DNA of 64,000 nucleotides, taken from contig OX123186.2 of NCBI GenBank assembly GCA_944739405.2, positions 91,677,034 through 91,741,033 of the forward strand, read 5' to 3'. This document shows, one piece after another, positions 57,091 through 64,000 of the stretch. Source of the DNA: Euclidia mi (taxonomy: Eukaryota > Arthropoda > Insecta > Lepidoptera > Erebidae). Made by a program: the position numbers and the translations under genes. A model generated the notes under the pieces. The model made no database searches, had not been told where the DNA came from, and worked only from the letters and a program-made list of their open reading frames with translations. Within the stretch, counting starts at the first letter, position 1. The number at the start of each line of letters is the position of its first letter.

Positions 57091-57730
57091 TCAATATTCG
57101 ATCCATACATGGATTTTGAGATTTGTTAAGTAGGGTCCTATTGTTGAGTTCAAATAAAATAGTGGACTGTATACATAACTTTTAATGATCTTATAGAAAT
57201 CAAAGGTACACGTTATATGGTAGCGAGTGTCGCGGGCGGGTGTGCTATGTCGTACGGAGGGGGCCGCCTCCCCGCGCCGCTGTCCTCCTCCGGCGCCGTT
57301 GCTTGTGCGCCGACATACTGTCCGGGTTGAAGTATTATGCAATACTTCAATGAAGAGGTAAGGGGCAGATAGAGTTGAAGCCTCTTAAGATGCTGCCCGT
57401 CTTTGTCTGAACTTCGGCCACTCGTGTGACTCCGTCGCTGCCAGGGAAAACCTTGATGACCCGGCCAAGTAACCACATAAGCTGTGGCTGCGCCTTATCT
57501 CGAATCAGCACGAACATGCCGGGGGCTAGAGTTCCTGTCGCAGCACTCCACTTCGACCTTTGCTGCAGTGTAGAAATATACTCATTAGCAAAACGTTGCC
57601 AGAAGTGCTGTTTGATAATATGTTCTACTCGCTGGTAGCGCTCCAAATGCGTGATCTTGACGTTCGGTGTGACCTGTGGGTGCGGAATAGATGTGTGTGG
57701 TCGTCCAATCACAAAATGGGCAGCTGTCAA
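57091..57730 (-). mobile_element. BEL/Pao retrotransposon fragment, pol C-terminus
   Basis: The minus-strand frame 57730 to 57347 reads AHFVIGRPHTS, ERYQRVEHIIKQHFWQRFANEY, SKWSAATG, LVLIRD-like FVLIRDKAQPQLMWLLGRVI and FPGSDGVTRVAEVQT, the domain that ends BEL/Pao polyproteins (DUF5641). The sequence past its end (57091-57346) may include 3' noncoding DNA. No LTR pair is visible. It lies upstream of exon 30, antisense. Confidence 0.88.
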
Positions 57731-57984
57731 AGCGGAATAATCTAAGTGATTAAGGCGAGATTCGTGTTTGACATCTTTTGTATGGAGCTTATGTCAAAAG
57801 CGAATTTAATCTACAGATCTATCTGTAGATCGAATATTGAATTCCGTAGTAAGACCACCACTATGTCCGTCGACGTTCCTTAACGGCGGGATCGCACGAA
57901 TTGTCGTTAACATAGGTATTTTGCGAACCTTCTGTAGAAAATTGTACTATCCTCCTACTAACATCGTACTATTCGACATTCCAG

Positions 57985-58217
57985 TGCAATTCCTTCACAC
58001 TCTAAATGGGAAACCGGTGGCAATGCTAGCTGGCTACACATACTACGCGACGGGCAAGCCTGGCTGGTTCGAGAGCATGTTCCGATGTACCTTCGGCTAT
58101 CCCTGCAAGGCGAGGTTCAAGGCCAACACTAGAGGTCAAATCGTCAAGGTCACCAGTCTACAACACAGTCAAGAGCGTCCGAGCGTCTTCGTTAAAGATG
58201 GTATGGTGTTTAGATAA
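57985..58217 (+). CDS. mod(mdg4): Alternative 3' exon 30: FLYWCH finger, altered His pair
   Basis: The acceptor CTATTCGACATTCCAG ends at 57984. The exon starts with TG completing a codon, then 76 codons to TAA. The domain shows NGKPVAMLAGYTYYATGK, SMFRC (Phe in place of Trp), Cys in YPCKAR, and QHSQERPS, where the second His is Gln. Two signature positions are changed, so metal binding may differ. A tail of about 15 residues follows. The upstream part of the 57837 frame is intronic. Confidence 0.83.
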
Positions 58218-58644
58218 TTTGGAAGATCTCGTAGGAAAATATTATTATGTACTGTTAAATAATGTTGTATTTGTGTATCCATCACTATTGTACTGATAGT
58301 TCAATCACCGGTTTAAATATGTTCGTGACGCTTCAAGAATTATTGTAAAAGATAGACTGTTGTTTTATTTCCTTGTTGGTGGCTATGCTGTATAGTATTG
58401 CATAATATATATTTAAAGTATGAATCAAAAATCACTGAGTGGTTAGCGAGTTTGGCCATGATCACGGCCAACAAAAGCCAAACGAAACGTCGGGGTAAAC
58501 GGAGATAATCATGTTCTTAAAATAAGTATTGAACACAAGCCGCCTAAGGTGCCTGTTCATACGTGCACCGGCCGACTCCGATCAGTGCTACCAACTTACT
58601 GTCGGTTTCAACATTTGGTCTATCTATGGATTTGGCTACTAGAG
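58218..58644. other. Spacer after exon 30
   Basis: No gene. GGCCATGATCACGGCC near 58452 is a short palindrome. Confidence 0.4.
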
Positions 58645-58886
58645 TTTTTTTTATAGGCACACGCCTGTACCCCTGAAGGGGATTACACCCACACTTCGAC
58701 ATGAATTTTTAGGTCCCACGTTGTAGGGGGCGAGCCTATTGGCGTTACCGGGCACATCACCGAGAGAGACTCCGTGCTGCTACTGAGAATTCGGAAAAAC
58801 CCGTAACACTTTTGCCCGAACCGGGAATCGAACCCGGGACCTCCAATCAGCAGTCGCATACGCTATTCACTGGACCACGGAGGCAG
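58645..58886 (-). repeat. tRNA-derived SINE, near full length
   Basis: Read on the minus strand: head with A-box-like TGGTCCAGTGA (58867-58877) and B-box GGTTCGATTCC (58824-58834), then GTTACGGGTTTTTCCGAA, AGTAGCAGCACGGAGTC and a body ending CCTTCAGGGGTACAGGCGTG. Partial copies lie at 15150, 34271 and 34835. Confidence 0.75.
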
Positions 58887-60043
58887 TCTCTGTCAAAAAT
58901 TAGCTAGATACAATATGTTTGTATGTATCTCCAGAAGTCAAATCCATAGATAGATCAGGTATTAGGAATGGTTGTAAGTGAACTTGCCCCTAAAACTGGT
59001 AGTTGCAACATCCTATTTGGTGGCGAAATATATCATTTAATGGCACTTGGATTTTTTCAAGCGGGCTAGTAAAATTCACTTTAAGTTACACAAAATACGG
59101 TACCTTCTCAGCCCTTGAGCTTGTTACATAAATTAGCGTCTCTTGCTATTTCTCTCACAATACAGTCGGAGTCCAATGTTTCTTGCTGTGGGAAATGTTG
59201 TGTTAGTATTAAATAGTATGTAAATAAATATGTTAGTGGAAATTTCAGTGGGTATGTAGGTAAATTGCGGCAGCATGGTTATTTTTAAAACATATAATGT
59301 CTCGAAATCAAGTATGAAAGGGTATTCAGATAATCTAGAAAGATCTCTAATGAAATAATTGTATTATATCATGAAACTGTATTTATGTATGTATAGAAAT
59401 TAGTTTAGGTCTAGTTGTTGTGGCGTAACTCTTTAAAAAATGTATAATATATTATCACATGTTCAATTCCTGTATTCCTGATACTTTCGTCAAGCATGAA
59501 ATTTTTGTTTTGTTGTTTATTTATTTTATTTTATAAAGAAGAGATAATGTTATTATTACGCTGAACTTAGCATTTATATTTTTATAATACTGAAACCCAC
59601 AATTTGTGTTTTATATTGTGGGATTTGTCTTTTTTATCACATTCACATGTACGATCATCATAAAACTATCACAAAGTTAATAAACAAAATATTCAATACA
59701 GAAAAATATCTTTGATTTTTGGTTGATTAATTAGAATTATTACAGTTGGTATTGCACAATGGAGACAATCTATTATTATTTTTTTGATTGGATCCAAAAC
59801 ATTTGAATAAGTGTTATGAAAATATTAATGTTTATTTGTTTTTGTTTTCGGAAATGAGCTTATCAGATGGGGATAAAGTAAAATAAGCAATTGTGCATTT
59901 ACATCAGGACCTCATTTTTTAAACTGAAAACGTCATTTTATAGAAATAAAAAGACATACATTTTGTGTGACGTCAAAAGTAGCCATCAATAATATAATAC
60001 TCCACAGTCAATAATAATCTTATTTCTTTTTTCAATCTTACAG
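58887..60043. other. Spacer before exon 31, nothing recognised
   Basis: AT-rich, AATAAA scattered. No coding signal. Confidence 0.5.
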
Positions 60044-60354
60044 GTTATCAAGGTGATCTGTCCGGGGACGATTACCCCTTAAACGTACAAAATTTACTCA
60101 TACCTCGTAACATGGCATACATTAGACTAAGAGCTAAAGCGAATGCGAGAAAACAAAGGTTCTTAGCAAAGCTAACCCCAGAACAAAGAGAATTGAAGAA
60201 AGCAAAAGATAGAGAATATTATCATAATAATAAGATATTAAAGAAAAGAAAATCAATAAAAGATATGTCTGAAGACGAAAGAGAACATCAAAGGAAGCTA
60301 TGGAGAGTCAGTGCAAAAAAATATAGACAAACTAAAGCCGAAAACAGCAGTTAA
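60044..60354 (+). CDS. mod(mdg4): Alternative 3' exon 31: basic coiled/helical, non-FLYWCH
   Basis: The acceptor TTTTTTCAATCTTACAG ends at 60043. The exon starts with GT completing a codon, the array phase, then 102 codons to TAA. After about 22 residues (GDLSGDDYPLNVQN) the rest is highly charged: IRLRAKANARKQRFLAKL, PEQRELKKAKDREYYHNNK, MSEDEREHQRKLWR, AKKYRQTK. There is no Cys or His pair for zinc. It should form basic helices and could bind nucleic acid. Small K/R-rich helices with P-x-x-Y spacing are common in lepidopteran nuclear proteins. Exon 10 is a broken exon of the same style. Confidence 0.75.
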
Positions 60355-60404
60355 ATATTTTTGACTCACTATTATTTTAGTCATCATCCTCATCGTCCTA
60401 GCCT

Positions 60405-60530
60405 TTTCTCGGGGTCCGATTATTAGTCTAAACAGATAAGACTGAATATCAGCTTTTCCACTGAGCGACTGCCTTCTGACCTCCGCAACCCAACGAGACC
60501 CAAAGGGATAGCGATATTCTATGGTTTAGA
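60405..60530. repeat. Interspersed repeat fragment
   Basis: GAGCGACTGCCTTCTGACCTCC, GCAACCCAACGAGACCCAAAGGG belongs with the 35085-35305 repeat. Confidence 0.45.
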
Positions 60531-60651
60531 CCCCTTATTTAAGTATTGCCTAATAAGAAAAAAGAATATTTTGTGCCTTTCACAACTAAGTCGTTTTTTT
60601 ACTTAGACAGATTATGTCCCAAATATAAAAATATTATAACATAACATATTA

Positions 60652-60894
60652 TGTCAAATCCAACTCGGTTGGGCAGTATTCGGGAAGTTACGGCATATCT
60701 TCAGTTCCTGGAGCGGCGACCACGTACCGGACGACGCAGCAGGGGTAGGCCTCCCGCAACCATCTGGTTAAGATCACGGGAAGCGGTTGGATGCGGGCGG
60801 CTCAAGATCGGTCTGTGTGGAGAACCTTGGGGGAGGCCTATCTCCACCAGTGGACGTCTCTAGGCTGACATGATGATGATGATAACAAATTATG
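60652..60894 (+). repeat. RTE-derived C-terminal tail and 3' end
   Basis: GGACGACGCAGCAGGGGTAGGCC, CGGGCGGCTCAAGATCGG, CACCAGTGGACGTCTC and the terminal TGACATGATGATGATGATAAC mark the end of a LINE. The frame 60651-60863 over it is off-register. Confidence 0.7.
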
Positions 60895-61071
60895 AACAAT
60901 GTTATCTGTAGTGGTTTGTAAAATAACAAAATGTTACATCATTTTATGAATAAAGTCATTAATATATACCTACTTAGTTAGGTTATGTATTTTGTACGTT
61001 TTGTGGTATTAATTGAATGGTGTTTTATATTTTTATTAATATAATTTTATGTGTGTATGTGTATATCACTA

Positions 61072-61250
61072 CATAGTATAAAACAAAGTCTGTCTTCTGT
61101 CTGTCTGTCGCTATGTATGCTTAAATCTTTAAAACTACGCAACGGATTTTAATGCGATTTTTATTAATAGATAGAACGATTCAATAGGAGGGTTTATATG
61201 TATAATACATATATGGCGGTACGAAGTTCACCGGGTCAGCTAGTACTTAA
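61072..61250 (+). repeat. Helitron-like repeat fragment
   Basis: Contains CTGTCTGTCGCTATGTATGC, AAACTACGCAACGGATTTTAATGC and ends GAAGTTCACCGGGTCAGCTAGTA, a frequent lepidopteran ending. Confidence 0.55.
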
Positions 61251-62563
61251 AAAAGTTGCTTCCATTTTAAGGTGAATGTTTTAATTTTAAGTAATATTGT
61301 GTACATTATCATTTTTTATTTCGTTTTTGGACTTAGACTTTTCTGTAAAGCCAACTTTTGTTTGCTAAATGACCGTTCGGTATTAAAATAGAGCATTATA
61401 GAAATGCATAATGTTTACTAATCATAAAACAATTATTTTTAAAGATGAACTATAAATTTTAGGGAAACGTTATATATTTTAATAGCCACTTGATACTTTA
61501 TTTGCTATAATTTATAATTTTTTCATCAGCTGCTTTACGGCTGGTCTCAGTATTTGATCTTCCGTTAATTTGGCTACTAGAGATACGTATTAGACATATT
61601 CATATTCCCGGCTATATGTGATTTGCATTTGCAAAATATTTTAAGTGATGAATATACTACTGTAACTGAATACAAATAAATGAAAACAATAGTCACTAAA
61701 AGTAAAAAAAACGTTATCATACACTTTGAAAATTAACTAGGTGTATTGACCGCCGCCGCCGCTCAGCTGATCGCCATTGCAGGTGCCTAAGACACTCAGG
61801 AGCCCAACAGCACACTTACTTACAGTGACTGCGCAATAGAGTCTTATTTTGCACGATTCAACAGTTAATTCTGATTTACTATCTAAGTAACATTGAATGG
61901 AAAGAGGATCTTATATCATCGCACGCTGTTTGAAATAATTTTAGGTTATTTAGTACTACTACTGTGTATGCTGTATTATTAAATCAATTTGCAAATTCAG
62001 ATCAACATATTGTATATGCCAGTCGAACTGCAACTGAAAACAAATCGATTGAACTTTTCTGAGCCGGGAAAATTCGTACCACCATATATTTTTTATATAT
62101 TTTCTTCCATCTTTTTTCATACAAACTTTCGCCTGACAATAACGAACATAAAAGAAATATTACCTAATCCAATTTGGTTCAGTCGTATATATAAAAAATA
62201 TTTTAAGTTTATTAATTATTAAGTTGGAAGTTGTGTTCATGTTCAAATAGTTTGGTTATTTATATTGATTTACTGAATTAATTCTTGTTGACATTTTATA
62301 TTTTTATGTTCTTTTTTGTAAATGTCAGTTGCTTTTGATATTATTATTATTATGAGCGAATAAATATTCTGGATTTTAAACCTTGCATTTTTTACGCTTT
62401 AATACCTACTACAATTTGGGTTATAAAATCTCAATTAGTTTTATATTGCTGAAGAAGAAACGTCTAAAGCGGTTGGATGTTAAATGGATTCCAATTCAGA
62501 AAACATCTGTAATAATTATTTTGTTTGAAATATACTCACTGGCCGATGTTTTATTTCAGTCAG
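61251..62563. other. Spacer before exon 32
   Basis: A small GC-rich patch (61750-61800, CCGCCGCCGCCGCTCAGC) stands out. Frame 61989-62222 has no domain. No gene is seen. Confidence 0.45.
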
Positions 62564-62817
62564 ATGACTTAAGAATGGCTCGGGTAATACTCGGACGTAG
62601 CACTTCTCGACGGATATACTTACTACACGCCCACTTCTAGTTCCACTACTCTTATAGTAGCGGAACTAGAAGTACCGACATATGGCGATGCACATACGGC
62701 CGGGGATGCAAAGCCCACATACAAGCCACGAAGGACAAACAACATTCACACGCCAGTTTGATGTCTAGAATCGTAATGGCGTTTATTACAAGTTATAAAT
62801 TCAGATATTCGTTTTGA
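62564..62817 (+). pseudogene. mod(mdg4): Exon 32: FLYWCH exon with a nonsense codon in a foldback
   Basis: Two nearby AGs (62558-62559 and 62562-62563) follow GTTTTATTT. The second gives the array phase. The frame shows RRIYLLHAHF, then TAG at 62638-62640, then FHYSYSSG, DIWRC, RGCKAH and QHSH, open to TGA at 62815-62817. The stop sits where relatives have the residue after G-F/Y. It lies in the left arm of an 18-bp foldback (62633-62650/62656-62673). Confidence 0.72.
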
Positions 62818-64000
62818 AATATCTTTTCGGTTATGTTTCTTTTTTATTCAAGTGTCCGATATTTTGGCCATTGTATCGACAGCGGCGACGGTTTACCACT
62901 CCTAAGGTTAAAATCGCATAGCACACGCCAACATTTGGTAGGCCACCCGTGACACGCCCCTTTGTTTTGTTTGAGTTTTTTTACACTTTACATTTGTTTA
63001 CTGATTCTAAAGCGATACAAACTCAACAGTGACCAGTTTGAATCGCCTTAGTTTTACACTAGAGAGACCAAAACGAATTTAACCAAATAATAAGTCTATA
63101 ACACAATCAACACCGTACCCATACTTTCATGACAAAGAAAGACCTCAGCCGACAAAAGAACGCCGGGATTGATTATTTATCAGCAATTTAACATCGGTTA
63201 TGTTCTGAAGTTGCTATGATCAAACGAATCAAAACGACTAGAAGGTTTCAAATATATTTTATTAATTACCTATTTATTTAGAGAACAATGATAATATTTG
63301 AATAGGCCGTAGGTCGGCTACATAATCTTTTATCTGAATGAGTTCAGTCCATAAAAATATACCAACATGTGTGCAGTTCATTGCATAAAAAAGAGATGCG
63401 TCTTGTTAACAAATGTTTGTTTTATGTTTTCCGAAAAGGATATAGAACCACTAATGTTTATTTTAGTAATAACAATTACATTTGTAGGTTTAGTTAAATG
63501 ACACAGTTTCAAAATAATAAACAATATCATTGTAATATTTAACGTTGTATAATTTACTGTTAGGTAAATTAATAAAGCTACCTTGAAATAAATAAATAAA
63601 ACAACAATATAGTCATTATCTCAGTAAAATTGTAATTTAAAAGTTACCTACTAATACTAAATTAATAACTAGGTAGCTACGTTACATCTTTCTAAGCAAG
63701 AAAAGACTAATTAAACCTACCTATTTCAATGATTAAGTATACCTAGCAATGCTTAAACTAAATGACCTAAATAATTAATGACCGCTCAAGTTTTTTCATT
63801 CAAGTTCTTGTGGGCTCAAGGTTGGGAGTTGGGTAAAAAAAATTGTGTTTAAAAAGTTTGTTTCCTTGCAAGTGCTAGATAACAATTGTCCAAATATGAT
63901 ACCATCTGGCAAAAGTAAGAAAAGTGATAAAAACAAACGGTTAGTACACGTTTTTGTTCAAAGATTCCTCTTTGATTGGTTAACAAAATTAAGGGCGGAG
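62818..64000. other. Right-hand flank, nothing recognised
   Basis: AT-rich to the end. I see no further FLYWCH ligand pattern, so the array may end at exon 32 or continue beyond the window. Confidence 0.45.

Noticed and set aside
57837..57984. N-terminal extension of exon 30 from an upstream start
   Set aside because: A clear acceptor in the array phase ends at 57984. Upstream residues are not conserved with any other exon.
2..62817. A tandem family of separate small FLYWCH genes
   Set aside because: The exons lack start codons and 5' exons of their own, and all share one entry phase, which separate genes would not need.
1..64000. Minus-strand FLYWCH exons requiring trans-splicing
   Set aside because: I looked for inverted H-N-H-stop and W-x-C patterns and found none by eye. 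A profile scan would be needed to exclude them fully.

Overview
This window looks like lepidopteran (moth or butterfly) nuclear DNA. It is AT-rich and has long introns, pyrimidine-tract/AG splice acceptors and AATAAA signals. Its repeats are typical of Lepidoptera: RTE-type LINE tails ending in TGATGATG, tRNA-derived SINEs, Helitron-like pieces ending near GGGCAAAAACTAGT, and many TIR elements. There is no prokaryotic gene organisation.

The backbone is one long array of alternative 3'-terminal exons, all on the + strand. I count 21 open FLYWCH zinc-finger exons, 6 broken FLYWCH exons, and 4 exons of other types (two open, two broken). With the exception of exon 1 (its acceptor lies left of the window), each exon follows its own acceptor and enters the reading frame in the same phase: two exon bases complete a split codon. 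Each ends at its own stop. This is the layout expected of mod(mdg4), the BTB chromatin gene whose common 5' exons join one of many C-terminal exons. The BTB exons are not here and should lie to the left. Many exons have no in-frame ATG and are visible only by splice phase and the pattern aromatic...W-x-C...C...H-x-H.

Layout. 1-3.5 kb: three WWVC-type exons. 3.75-6.9 kb: a broken antisense RTE LINE. 7-17.6 kb: nine exons, including a nonsense copy (10.9 kb) and a frameshifted basic exon (15.7 kb). 19.6-28.8 kb: four exons, one with a nonsense codon, plus foldbacks and TIR elements. 28.8-33.6 kb: nested TIR elements. 33.7-38.1 kb: a cluster with two dead copies and one two-exon isoform whose tail resembles the linker of FLYWCH-MULE transposases. 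40-41.7 kb: a 242-codon non-FLYWCH terminal exon and its decayed duplicate. 42.1-48.5 kb: a very young LTR element with 804-bp LTRs and a CATG target duplication, but no gag or pol. 48.7-58.2 kb: seven FLYWCH exons, one frameshifted. 60.0 kb: an open basic exon. 62.6 kb: a nonsense FLYWCH exon.

The exons act as interchangeable C-terminal cassettes on one presumed BTB protein, each giving a different DNA- or partner-binding end. Tandem pairs in which one member is dead show that the array is still turning over.
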